From NCBI RefSeq assembly GCF_002964665.1, contig NZ_PQBZ01000042.1:431097-495096 (forward strand): 64,000 nucleotides of DNA. Direction: 5' to 3'. This document shows positions 53,197 through 61,804 of the stretch, piece after piece. The DNA is from Pseudoalteromonas sp. T1lg23B (GTDB lineage Bacteria > Pseudomonadota > Gammaproteobacteria > Enterobacterales > Alteromonadaceae). A program made the position numbers and the translations under genes. The number at the start of each line of letters is the position of its first letter. The stretch's first letter is position 1. Below the pieces are notes generated by a model, which saw only the letters and a list, made by a program, of their open reading frames with translations, ran no database searches and was not told the DNA's origin.

Positions 53197-54117
53197 ATGT
53201 CCCACTCGATGTTCAAAACGGAAGAAATAAAAACACTAAGGATTTCAAGCTATCTCAATTTCGTCTGTAACAGGGCTGGAATAGAGCTGACGGGGTATCA
53301 GTTTGAGCGTTACTTTGAGCCGGAGAAAGTAATCCGTGATGAGGCAACTAAGGCTGTAAAGCGCAGTTGTAAGTATGATCGCTATATCTATAAGTCAGTG
53401 TGCCCTAATCACGATACTGCAATGCTGATAGAGTCCAAAACAAGTGGCTCTATTGAACTGCTTTACAGTCCAATTTGGCGAGTTCTAGATTGCATTGTAA
53501 GTGGCAATGAGCTTAATTCCAGTATCGAAGAATTACATCTTGTGGTTCAGCAAGAGTTGTTAAAAAGTAAACGCGACTCCACCAACCGTTACGTTAGAAA
53601 ATCAATCTCTACGACAAGCCTTGAGAATCTTATGAAAGCTGGTGATTTTCATGGTATATGTGGGTTGCTTATCTTACTTTTTGGAACTGACAGAACGCTT
53701 TTAAAGCCATCTCGATTGTCAGTTGAAAAACGTCTTTTTGAAATGCTAGTTAACATTGCAGCTGCTGAATATCCAACTGAGCTAATTTGGAATATCTACC
53801 AGTGCTACTTCCCCTATCTACCTCGTAGAGCCACTCGTAAGGAGCTAACTTACGATGAATTTAAGTTCAAAGTTGCTCAAAAGAATAAGCTCTTAACTTT
53901 AGCAACAAACAAAGGTCATATCATGTTTGTTGAGGAGCGTTATCGATTCTTAAACCTAATGTTTTCCGGTGACTGCCAGCTCATCAAACGTGAACTCAAA
54001 TCACCTGGAAACGTACTGGTAAATAAAGGTGAAAAGGTAAGAAATCTGTTCTGGTTAGTAAAAAAACTCAACACGTTGCGCCCTTATGGCGATAGAAGAC
54101 GTTTCATCTATAACTAA
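53197..54117 (+). CDS. Unknown protein of the mobile region
   Basis: 306 residues from ATG 53197, preceded by GGAGGA; a GTG at 53182 would add five. The protein is basic and helix-rich (KRSCKYDRYIYKSVCPNHD, ELHLVVQQELLKSKRDSTNRYVRK, PYLPRRATRKELTYDEFKFKVAQ). No catalytic motif or family is recognised. Basic character and place beside a DNA-binding-like gene and the IS21-like operon suggest DNA or RNA contact, but this is not shown. Confidence 0.6.
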   Translation: MSHSMFKTEEIKTLRISSYLNFVCNRAGIELTGYQFERYFEPEKVIRDEATKAVKRSCKYDRYIYKSVCPNHDTAMLIESKTSGSIELLYSPIWRVLDCIVSGNELNSSIEELHLVVQQELLKSKRDSTNRYVRKSISTTSLENLMKAGDFHGICGLLILLFGTDRTLLKPSRLSVEKRLFEMLVNIAAAEYPTELIWNIYQCYFPYLPRRATRKELTYDEFKFKVAQKNKLLTLATNKGHIMFVEERYRFLNLMFSGDCQLIKRELKSPGNVLVNKGEKVRNLFWLVKKLNTLRPYGDRRRFIYN

Positions 54118-54290
54118 ATGTCTAATATTGACTATGGAATGCAGCTATAAAATTGAGGATCTTTTTTGCATTATTTAAAACTAGTCACTGCTTCTGGATT
54201 CTTTATCACAAGTTGTTACCTGTAATTAGATATTTTTTAAGTGATCTTGAAAGGTAAAATAATTGTCTTTTTTTGATTTAATTTTCAATC

Positions 54291-54458
54291 AGTGTTCCAA
54301 CTACTTTGCTTTGAGTGTTCCAACTAAAACGATTCACTGTTCCAGATAGAGAGGATCTGATGGTTCAACTAACCGGACTATGCAACTGCATATTCCGGTG
54401 TTCTAGTGCCAATAATAAAGTGAGTCTGAGCCACTAACTTTATTTACTTGGAACACTT
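54291..54458. repeat. Cluster of degenerate TGTTCCAAnTA repeats
   Basis: Copies on the plus strand at about 54293, 54315 and 54337, a weaker one at 54361, and an inverted copy at about 54447-54457; another inverted copy lies at 53075-53085. They all fit TGTTCCA(A/G)nTA. They fill the gene-free 54118-54551 stretch, where no coding frame is supported. Iterated sites of this kind are often transposase or regulator binding sites at element ends. Confidence 0.5.
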
Positions 54459-54551
54459 AGGCTGAGTTACTGGAGCAAAGTGAAGGTTATGATTTTTTAT
54501 GACAGGTTGGTACTTAAGAAGGCTCGTAGATGACTAAGCGTAGCCGTTCCT

Positions 54552-54893
54552 TTAACCCGTTACATCCGATACGGTTACGCGCTCTAATAGTAGAAGCACC
54601 AACTCACGTTGGAAGTATTGGAATTCATCAGGGATATTGAGATTAACAATTTTTGATAAGTGTGCGTTTCCGGTGTACAGGCTAATGCGGTCTATATGAG
54701 CTTGCTCAAAAACGTAAATTTTGTCTGCCCATTCAAGCAACTCTTCTGAGCATAAAGTTGATCCTGCTCTGGCTACATACTTTGCACTTAACCCAGCAGA
54801 GCGATAGGCGTTTTGCTTATCAAACGCTTGAAATAGTTCTTCAGCGGTTTTGCTACGCTGGATATTAGCCGTACAAAGAAAGTGAGTGTTCAT
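54552..54893 (-). CDS. Low-molecular-weight protein tyrosine phosphatase-like protein
   Basis: 113 residues, short for the family. The catalytic loop C-x5-R-S is present near the N-terminus (Cys7 in LCTANIQRSKTAEELF), with RSAGL and ARAGSTLCSEELLEWADKIYVF and the acidic residue in NIPDEFQYFQREL. The fold matches the predicted COG4551-type phosphatase rather than classical LMW-PTP. Substrate unknown. It lies between the repeat cluster and the RHS locus. Confidence 0.75.
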   Translation of the reverse strand: MNTHFLCTANIQRSKTAEELFQAFDKQNAYRSAGLSAKYVARAGSTLCSEELLEWADKIYVFEQAHIDRISLYTGNAHLSKIVNLNIPDEFQYFQRELVLLLLERVTVSDVTG

Positions 54894-54931
54894 TTCGCAT
54901 CATGTTCAACGATTTATAGCCCAATTATAAC

Positions 54932-54956
54932 AAAGCCCCGCGAGTTGCGAGGCTTT
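54932..54956 (-). terminator. Probable terminator after the RHS immunity gene
   Basis: 10-bp stem with one mismatch, AAAGCCCCGC/GCGAGGCTTT (54932-54941 and 54947-54956), short T-rich flank on the minus strand. It is the same hairpin type as at 43630. Confidence 0.6.
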
Positions 54957-54987
54957 CATAGCAAAAAACAGTATCATGGAATGCAGG

Positions 54988-55503
54988 CTACTTATACAGC
55001 AATCCGAGCAAGCCTTCATTCCAACAAGACTTATAAGAATCTCCTTTTACATAACGATCAAACTCTTTTTTGCTTACTATCAACTTAGAAGTGCTATTCC
55101 CCTTATCTAATTCGATAATAAAAGTGGAAGTAAGACCTGATTGTCTATCTATCTTTTTATCGATAACTTTTCCATCAAAACAAGTTTCTGTCTGAGTACC
55201 TATATTTGCGTTAATTACTAATACATACCCTGTTGTCATCAAGCATAGGACTCCACTTTTAAGAGTTTTATCAATAAAAAATGATAACGCTCTAATAACC
55301 CCGTGAGTCTTAAACACACGCAATGTGTACGCGATAACTACAATGGCTATTACACTGCCCAAATACTTGAACGTGAACCAAAAAGGGATATTTAATTGAT
55401 AGCTGTAACTAAGTATTGGAAAGATTCCACCAATACAAAACACGACAGCTAAAAAACTGCCGTATTTTGTTAATATGTCACTAATAGGTAATGATTTTTT
55501 CAT
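54988..55503 (-). CDS. Membrane protein next to RHS, probable immunity protein
   Basis: 171 residues. Three hydrophobic helices in the N-terminal two thirds (about 13-30, 42-58 and 82-100) and a C-terminal soluble part with two Cys (ETCFDG, YKSCWNEG). The ATG follows the RHS stop codon with no base between, so translation is coupled. Its location at the end of an RHS gene with a Gly/Ala-rich C-terminus fits an immunity protein that protects a membrane. No sequence family is recognised. A hairpin terminator follows. Confidence 0.6.
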   Translation of the reverse strand: MKKSLPISDILTKYGSFLAVVFCIGGIFPILSYSYQLNIPFWFTFKYLGSVIAIVVIAYTLRVFKTHGVIRALSFFIDKTLKSGVLCLMTTGYVLVINANIGTQTETCFDGKVIDKKIDRQSGLTSTFIIELDKGNSTSKLIVSKKEFDRYVKGDSYKSCWNEGLLGLLYK

Positions 55504-58500
55504 TTATTGTTTGTCTTTCTCTAGATCTTTCGCGACTTCATTTGCCACGGCTTGTGTTCCGACATTAAGTGTATCAGCAACTACAGTCGCGATTGCAGTA
55601 CCAGCAACAGAGTTAACTGTTTTTGTCCCTGTGGACGCTAAAATCGCCCCCGCACCTGCTCCAGGAATTAACCCTCCTGCCGCTGAAGTCGCAACTTGAG
55701 TCATATTTACTTCCTCTGCTCCTCCAACTATCTGCCCTGCGGCATTTGATGCCCCAGATGTCGCTGCCATTTTCAACGAGCTGCTCCCCATTGTACTTAA
55801 TGCACTTGAGGCTGAACTAGCTTTAAATGACATATCAGCAGCCTTTCCAAAACCAACTAAGCTAGTTCCTCCAGTAACCCCAGCCAGTAAGCCTATTCCT
55901 GCACCTACACCAGCTCCTTTCATAGTGGCATCCCAATCACCACCACTTTGCATATAAGAAGAAACACCACCAGTTATCGCGCCTACCGTAGCTCCGATTG
56001 CACCTAATGCAAAATTAAAAAATTCACCGTCTGGGTCTGTATATTTATAAGGATTATTATTTACATACATATAACGGTTGAACGACATAACAGGGTTTTT
56101 AGCCGTATAACCAACAGGATCATTCGAATAGAACCGACCTATGACTGGATCATAGTATCGTGCCTGCATATAATTTAGGCCTAACTCTTTATCAAACTTG
56201 TGGCCTGTGTAACCAATATCGTCTGGTGCTTCCTCAATTGATTCGCCATATGGGCGATAATGTTGGCGTTCTACTGACGATGTTCGCGGTGTGACATGAC
56301 CATATTTCGCTATTAGCTGGTTACCGAGATAAATATAGTTTATACCTTCACCTGCTATATTGTTGCTTTCCTCTCGAAATAATAATTTGCCTGATTGACT
56401 ATATAAACTGTAACTAGTTCCTTTTGTCTCGACCTGCTTTACTCTGCGGTTATGTCCGTCATATAGAAATGAGTTACCTTTTGCTGACACTAATTGATTG
56501 GCCAAATTAAACTGCAACGAATAAGCACCGTTATTCATTACGTTGCCACGATTATCATACGCTATTGAACCATACTTGCCGCCGGTTCCCTGCCCTTGCA
56601 CGTTCAAAAGTCGATTCTTGGTTCTATCATAAGAATACGTTAAGTTTCTATCTTTGCTCTGATACGACTCTATATTGCCAAGTCCATCGTATCTAATCGC
56701 GCTGTTTCCTATACTCGCCCCCCCCGAAACCGAAGTAAGTCTATCTAAATCATCATAATTCAGACTTGTCAGGCTAAATCCACTATCAGTGCTATCCAAA
56801 ATAGAGGTCACGTTTAAGTTGTTATCAAATGCATAGTTTAAGTTAACAATGTCGCCACCACTTTTACTGTGCTTTAATACATCAGGGAGCAAGTTCGATG
56901 CATTACGCGTCAAGTTATAAACGACCCCATTACCATACGTGAAGCTTTTCAACATACCTGTTGCGTAATAATTTGCGTTAGTAGCAAACTCAGTCTCTAC
57001 CGTATTTCCTTGAGCATTAAGTTGAACTGCCTGAGTTGGCTCTCCAAAACCATTTGGACTGTATTGCACCGTTGTGCCATCGGGGTAGGCTAAATAACTT
57101 GCATGTTGTAAGGCATTGTAGCCGTGATCAATCTCGAGAGGCAATTGCCCAGTTATTGTCAGTCGTTCGAATTCAAGAAGGTTTTGACTATTATATCCAT
57201 AGCTATGGCTAACATTGCCCGATACCAATGTAGTAAGGTTACCATTGTTATCAAGTGTATAGGTCACAGAAGGTGTACCACTATTGCTAGGATAATTTAT
57301 TCTATGTAGGCTGCCAATATTGTCATATTGAAAATCTGTGGCGCCTGTAGGCTTAGAAGTGACACAACTTGTATTGGTAACGCCATCCTTTTTCCATACT
57401 AATTGACCGAGTTCATTGTAATGAAACAGGGTATTTCCAAATTCAGGACGAACAATTAAACAAAGTTGATTCTTTACATCGTAATACCGACTCTCTGTTG
57501 CCGATACAACTGTATTGTCCTTAGAGCTTTTACCTGATTGTGTGACAGATTCTACAAGGCCAAATAAATTAACCTCTATGCTAGTATCTACTTCCTCGGG
57601 TGAATCAATAAATGTTGCAACGTCATAACTGGGTGCACCAAAGGCCTGATAGGTCGTTGTGGTAACGTTTCCAAGTGGGTTTGTTACTTTGATCCTATTG
57701 TTGTTCAAGTAATGGAAGTTTTTGCTTCCAAGCCCTGATACACTGACTCGTTGCTTCCTGCCTAAACTATCATATAGAGTGGTCTGTCCTTTCGTTTCAG
57801 CACTTGTGTTACTTGCTACTGACGCAAATGTTTGACGACCTTCAAAGTCATACCTGAAATTTTGGTATCTCGTACTCGTAAAGGGGTCTTTGTATGTTGT
57901 AAGATCTGTTATTTTAGTTTGTACTAAACGCAGCAATTGATCATATGTTTCTACTGTTTCAACACTAGCCGTGTCTACACAGTTCTTACTGGCATTAAGC
58001 TCACAACGTTTAATAGTGCGAGTGTTATTAGCATCATTCCAGCTGAACTTAGTATCAAGCCAGTTCATATCTGCATCATTAGCCAGATCTATAGACGTAA
58101 TTCGTCCCAAATCATCATAGCCATACTTGGTTATTACATCGTTTAGATCGGTAACCTCTGTCACTAATCCAAAGTCATCAACAACCGCTTTACGACTAAT
58201 TGTGCCAGAACCATACCTGTTTGGCATCGTTGCCGTCTGAGGCACACCCGCTTTATAATCAGCAAACTCAACGTAGTTTGTGTTGTCATTAGCACCTAGA
58301 ATAACCTTTCTGAGCAAGCCATTGTTATGATAGGAGGCAAACTTTTCGACGCGGCTACCATGTAAGTGCCTTTCACTAGGAAGCAGCACGCCTCCGGCAC
58401 TTGTTGGACCAACGTTAGTAAACACCGCATATTTATACTCTTCAGCGACAGTAAACGTTTCTTTATCTTCAGAAACCGCTATTGTTTCAGGTAAATTCAA

Positions 58501-60264
58501 GCTCCACGTACTGAGATCATGACGAAAACCTCTTTGAATATACTTTTTATTTTCAGGATCAAAATAATATTCTATTAGCGTTGGTTCACCAAAAGCGTCA
58601 TCATAGCTCAGGATATTGGTGTTATAAATTGTCTCATTTGTGCCATCAAGCAAGGTTACTTTCCGGTTCGACATATGAATGTAGCTAGTATGCGTTGCAG
58701 TATTTTCACGGCCCATTCCCGTCCAACCCAAATAGTCACCCAAAATATATTCAGTGTGTACTTTCTTTAAGTCTGCCCCGTCCTTATTTCGATACAATGT
58801 AAGTATCTCTTTATTCTCATATGGGTTTTTTGTGTGATTGGCTTCGTTTATTAAGCTTCTTCTATCAAAAAAGTGATAAGACACAGACATATCTGGCGCG
58901 GTTACTTTTGTGTACTTAACATCGCCTAGCGCCAAATTTAAGTCAGATGAAAACTGTTCATCAACACCTGGTTTAGCTACGTTTAAAAAGCTACCCGCAT
59001 TTTGAGAATAGTCATATTTCCATGTGTATATTTCGCTACCAGCGGTAATTTTCTTCTCTTTAAGCGACAATGTCTGAATACAACGTTTGAGCAATGGGTA
59101 TTTTTGTTCTGGATCTCTATCTGTAGAGTCGTAGAGTTCTTCAATCCCAGTTCGTCCGTGAATTGTATCTTGTAGTTTAAATGCTACGGTTGCCAAATTT
59201 GGCGTTGTTACACTTAAACTCAACTCATTTTGATCTTGAATTAAACACTCTTCGCTTCTATCAAGCCTCGTACGCGAAAGTAATTTACGGGCGAAATCAA
59301 ACTTCCACGATTTACCCTCGGGCAATTTTACTTCTGTAAGCTTGCCATTATCATATACATACTCCCACGTTTTGCTTCCAGCAGTGATAGAATCCAATTG
59401 AATTGATATCATATCTTTATATGCAAGCGAAACTTGTCTACCATCATTAGACGTAATTTGGGTTAATTTTTTTGGATAAAAGTAGCTTGGCATTTCGAGG
59501 CGCACATCTGTCGTATGTGCTTCGTATGTATATTCAACCCAATTACCAAACTTATCTACCACTTTATCAACATAGTAATGAACTTCGTAAACGAAAGGCC
59601 TTTTAATACTATCAGGATCTTTACCACTGCTAAATGTTTCTACGTAGTTACTCTTTTTAAACACAAGTTGGTTAAAATAGTATTTTGTTCCATCGGGTGA
59701 CTTAGCAACAAACCCTTGATATGAACCCTCTCCGAAGGTATGTCTCGTACTATCACATGTGACTTCCCAATTGGATTGGGTAACATACTTGGTAACAGGC
59801 TGCTCTTTCCAATCATACGGGTCAACACCTTTTAGCATCAACTTGGCGTTTTCTCTATTTGGAACGATTAAGTTTAGTCCCGATGTATATGCCTCTGGGG
59901 TGTATCTATAACCGCTGTCACTAATCTCGTATGAAATAGCTTTTTCGCAGTTATTATAAATATTATTGCGGTCATCGTCATAAAAGGGCGAGATAAAGCC
60001 ATCCAAATCAACAATAGTTCGTGCTTCTATTCGCGGTAACTCCAACTGCCAGTCGCCCAGCATATTCTCCGAGGCACCAAAACTTCTCGTAGGAGAAAAA
60101 CTTCTATGTACTGATACATCTAAGCCACTGTTACCTGGGATGCTGACATCCATGTGCATAAAACTTAGTGAACCATTTGACATCGCCAACTGGTCACCCG
60201 CCACATCACTGCCATCAGCAGTAACTTCCGACCCAACATTATATCGTTTCATATACTGTTCCAT
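55504..60264 (-). CDS. RHS/YD-repeat protein with Gly/Ala-rich C-terminal toxin-like tip
   Basis: 1586 residues. Residues about 1-330 have the beta-sandwich region (DGSDVAGDQLAMSNGSLSF, VHRSFSPTRSFGASENMLGDW) known in RHS N-terminal parts. Residues about 640-1330 are YD repeats (FGLVTEVTDLNDVITKYGYDDLGRITS, YDNRGNVMNNGAYSLQFN). The core closes with MQARYYDPVIGRFYSNDP and YKYTDPDGE. The last 172 residues are Gly/Ala/Ser-rich and probably membrane-active. RHS shells carry and release C-terminal toxins. The frame lacks a signal peptide, but a signal-like frame lies directly upstream in another phase (60285-60350), so the true gene likely started at 60350. Confidence 0.85.
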   Translation of the reverse strand: MEQYMKRYNVGSEVTADGSDVAGDQLAMSNGSLSFMHMDVSIPGNSGLDVSVHRSFSPTRSFGASENMLGDWQLELPRIEARTIVDLDGFISPFYDDDRNNIYNNCEKAISYEISDSGYRYTPEAYTSGLNLIVPNRENAKLMLKGVDPYDWKEQPVTKYVTQSNWEVTCDSTRHTFGEGSYQGFVAKSPDGTKYYFNQLVFKKSNYVETFSSGKDPDSIKRPFVYEVHYYVDKVVDKFGNWVEYTYEAHTTDVRLEMPSYFYPKKLTQITSNDGRQVSLAYKDMISIQLDSITAGSKTWEYVYDNGKLTEVKLPEGKSWKFDFARKLLSRTRLDRSEECLIQDQNELSLSVTTPNLATVAFKLQDTIHGRTGIEELYDSTDRDPEQKYPLLKRCIQTLSLKEKKITAGSEIYTWKYDYSQNAGSFLNVAKPGVDEQFSSDLNLALGDVKYTKVTAPDMSVSYHFFDRRSLINEANHTKNPYENKEILTLYRNKDGADLKKVHTEYILGDYLGWTGMGRENTATHTSYIHMSNRKVTLLDGTNETIYNTNILSYDDAFGEPTLIEYYFDPENKKYIQRGFRHDLSTWSLNLPETIAVSEDKETFTVAEEYKYAVFTNVGPTSAGGVLLPSERHLHGSRVEKFASYHNNGLLRKVILGANDNTNYVEFADYKAGVPQTATMPNRYGSGTISRKAVVDDFGLVTEVTDLNDVITKYGYDDLGRITSIDLANDADMNWLDTKFSWNDANNTRTIKRCELNASKNCVDTASVETVETYDQLLRLVQTKITDLTTYKDPFTSTRYQNFRYDFEGRQTFASVASNTSAETKGQTTLYDSLGRKQRVSVSGLGSKNFHYLNNNRIKVTNPLGNVTTTTYQAFGAPSYDVATFIDSPEEVDTSIEVNLFGLVESVTQSGKSSKDNTVVSATESRYYDVKNQLCLIVRPEFGNTLFHYNELGQLVWKKDGVTNTSCVTSKPTGATDFQYDNIGSLHRINYPSNSGTPSVTYTLDNNGNLTTLVSGNVSHSYGYNSQNLLEFERLTITGQLPLEIDHGYNALQHASYLAYPDGTTVQYSPNGFGEPTQAVQLNAQGNTVETEFATNANYYATGMLKSFTYGNGVVYNLTRNASNLLPDVLKHSKSGGDIVNLNYAFDNNLNVTSILDSTDSGFSLTSLNYDDLDRLTSVSGGASIGNSAIRYDGLGNIESYQSKDRNLTYSYDRTKNRLLNVQGQGTGGKYGSIAYDNRGNVMNNGAYSLQFNLANQLVSAKGNSFLYDGHNRRVKQVETKGTSYSLYSQSGKLLFREESNNIAGEGINYIYLGNQLIAKYGHVTPRTSSVERQHYRPYGESIEEAPDDIGYTGHKFDKELGLNYMQARYYDPVIGRFYSNDPVGYTAKNPVMSFNRYMYVNNNPYKYTDPDGEFFNFALGAIGATVGAITGGVSSYMQSGGDWDATMKGAGVGAGIGLLAGVTGGTSLVGFGKAADMSFKASSASSALSTMGSSSLKMAATSGASNAAGQIVGGAEEVNMTQVATSAAGGLIPGAGAGAILASTGTKTVNSVAGTAIATVVADTLNVGTQAVANEVAKDLEKDKQ

Positions 60265-60284
60265 GGTGGGAACACTATTGATAT

Positions 60285-60350
60285 TTATTCAACACTCATT
60301 GCACTAGATGATACTAGTGCTAAATACAATGTTGTATTACGCAACCACAT
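60285..60350 (-). other. Signal-peptide-like frame lost from RHS by a one-base frameshift
   Basis: ATG 60350 preceded by GGAGA at 6 bases opens a frame MWLRNTTLYLALVSSSAMSVE that stops at 60285-60287. Its sequence is a good signal peptide. The RHS frame is open upstream from its ATG at 60264 as far as about 60283 and reads NINSVPT before MEQYM. Joining the two needs one base near 60286. The RHS ATG itself has no good ribosome site, so 60350 is probably the original start. Confidence 0.6.
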
Positions 60351-60913
60351 CGTGAATCTCCATACTAGAAATTGTTTTAAAATCCATTCAATAATCAGAA
60401 CATACTGCTGCTCACCGAAATTAAAGCCTCCTCAAACCATAAAAAGCACAACCTATAGTCGTTGACAACCCAAGTTACAGTGGCTTCCGATGCAAAACAC
60501 GCAAAGAAACCTAACAGAGTAGAATTTTAGAAGTACCTAAATAATGACCTAGCAATTACAGCCAGCAATTGAATTTATTTATATTTTTCGCCAAAAACGC
60601 TATTCCCTTAACCGAGACACCAAAGATGACTCCTATAAGATTTAAGAGAAAGATCACCGTACATTCGTGACTTCAAGCGACGAATTATAAAACGTAAGGT
60701 TTAAATGTAAACCTTTTATAGGAACTTGCCAGCATAACTTTTTGTTTGTAAAGGACATTATATCATTCACACTCCACGTATCAAAACATATGTAACTGAA
60801 AAGTTAAATAACCGAACTCATCAATTACTTCCATCTGTTGTTAAGGTCGGAAACTACGTTAATGAAGTCTCACTCGACTTCATTTCCCACGCAAAGTATC
60901 TGCTCATTATTTC
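60351..60913. other. Gene-free stretch upstream of RHS
   Basis: No convincing coding frame on either strand. The only clear structure is a hairpin AAGGTTTA/TAAACCTT (60696-60703 and 60708-60715) with a weak T flank, perhaps the end of the small operon transcript from 61230. Confidence 0.4.
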
Positions 60914-61108
60914 TTAAAAAAACTCTATAATAATCTTCGCATTTATCATTATAATGACCACTTGAAACACTCCAATACAACCAAGCGTAGTTGCAATACC
61001 AGCTTTCGCGCCGTATTGCAGGCAGTTTCCAAGCCCTATAAACAAACTTACTGAAATATAAAGAACTTCTTGTCTTAGTAACCATTCAATCAGTTGTTTT
61101 TTGCTCAT
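60914..61108 (-). CDS. Small hydrophobic membrane protein
   Basis: 64 residues, with two hydrophobic helices (about 16-34 and 42-60). ATG 61108 overlaps the stop of the 41-codon frame before it by ATGA, so the two are probably coupled. No family is recognised. Size and topology resemble holins and small toxins, but that is only analogy. A competing frame at 60870-61085 is not supported. Confidence 0.45.
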   Translation of the reverse strand: MSKKQLIEWLLRQEVLYISVSLFIGLGNCLQYGAKAGIATTLGCIGVFQVVIIMINAKIIIEFF

Positions 61109-61230
61109 AATTCCACATCTTTTTGAACAACACTTGCTGTTGTGTCAACCGCAATTTTAGCTGTTTTCACATCAGATGATGTTGTCGCTGCCTGTGTGTT
61201 ACAACTACAGATGCAAACAGGTTTATACAT
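61105..61230 (-). CDS. 41-residue peptide with a CICSC motif
   Basis: 41 residues from ATG 61230, preceded by AAAGAG. It starts MYKPVCICSCNTQ, then a Thr/Ser/Ala/Val-rich tail ending VQKDVEL. Its stop TGA overlaps the ATG of the 64-residue membrane gene, giving a bicistronic micro-operon. Three Cys near the start might bind metal. No family is recognised. Such short frames can be chance; coupling is the main support. Confidence 0.4.
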   Translation of the reverse strand: MYKPVCICSCNTQAATTSSDVKTAKIAVDTTASVVQKDVEL

Positions 61231-61303
61231 AAACTCTTTCTAAAAATATGCTATCGAAAGGTCGCTATTTCTATTACACTCAAAGTTTGCTTTTTATCAT
61301 TTA

Positions 61304-61804
61304 ATGTTCATGGACTTAACAACCCTTTTTAGTATTGACCCTCTTCGTTGGCCAGATATCGGTGCCGCTGTTTTAGCTGGTGCTATTATTGGTTTAGAAC
61401 GCCAGTTACGCGGTAAACCCGTTGGGATCAGAACCTCCTCACTGATAGTGTTAGGCACTTATACCTTTATTATGCTCTCGATGCAGGTGAACAATGAAGT
61501 CGCTGACCCTTCACGGATCATCGGTCAGGTTGTCACTGGGATCGGCTTCTTGGGTGCCGGTGTGATGCTGTCAAAAGAAGGAGTTGTGGTGGGTGTTACC
61601 TCAGCAGCGGCGATTTGGATGCTGGCAGCTATTGGTATTTCCGTTGCAGTAGCAGGCCCACTCATCGCGATTAAAATGGCGGTGATTGTGGTGGGCATTT
61701 TGTACGGTGTAGACTTGTTAGAATCGAGCTTTACCAACCTCACTCGTGGTGTTCATGGCAAGTACACAGGTTGGAAGACCAGAGTGAAAAAAGATGCCAA
61801 ATAA
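61304..61804 (+). CDS. MgtC/SapB family membrane protein
   Basis: 166 residues with four to five helices and the conserved segments AGAIIGLERQLRGKPVGIRT, GIGFLGAGVML and SAAAIWMLAAIG of the MgtC/SapB family. MgtC of Salmonella aids growth in low magnesium and within macrophages by acting on the ATP synthase; in free-living bacteria its role is less clear. Only the membrane part is present, as in the SapB-like form. It overlaps soxR by 11 bases, an unusual partner. Confidence 0.85.
   Translation: MFMDLTTLFSIDPLRWPDIGAAVLAGAIIGLERQLRGKPVGIRTSSLIVLGTYTFIMLSMQVNNEVADPSRIIGQVVTGIGFLGAGVMLSKEGVVVGVTSAAAIWMLAAIGISVAVAGPLIAIKMAVIVVGILYGVDLLESSFTNLTRGVHGKYTGWKTRVKKDAK

Noticed and set aside
60301-60320. 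Hairpin GCACTAG/CTAGTGC as an RHS operator
   Set aside because: It lies inside the probable signal-peptide coding sequence and needs no regulatory explanation.
60870-61085. 71-codon minus frame overlapping the 64-residue membrane protein
   Set aside because: Composition is unlike a protein and it lacks coupling; the ATGA-linked frame is better.
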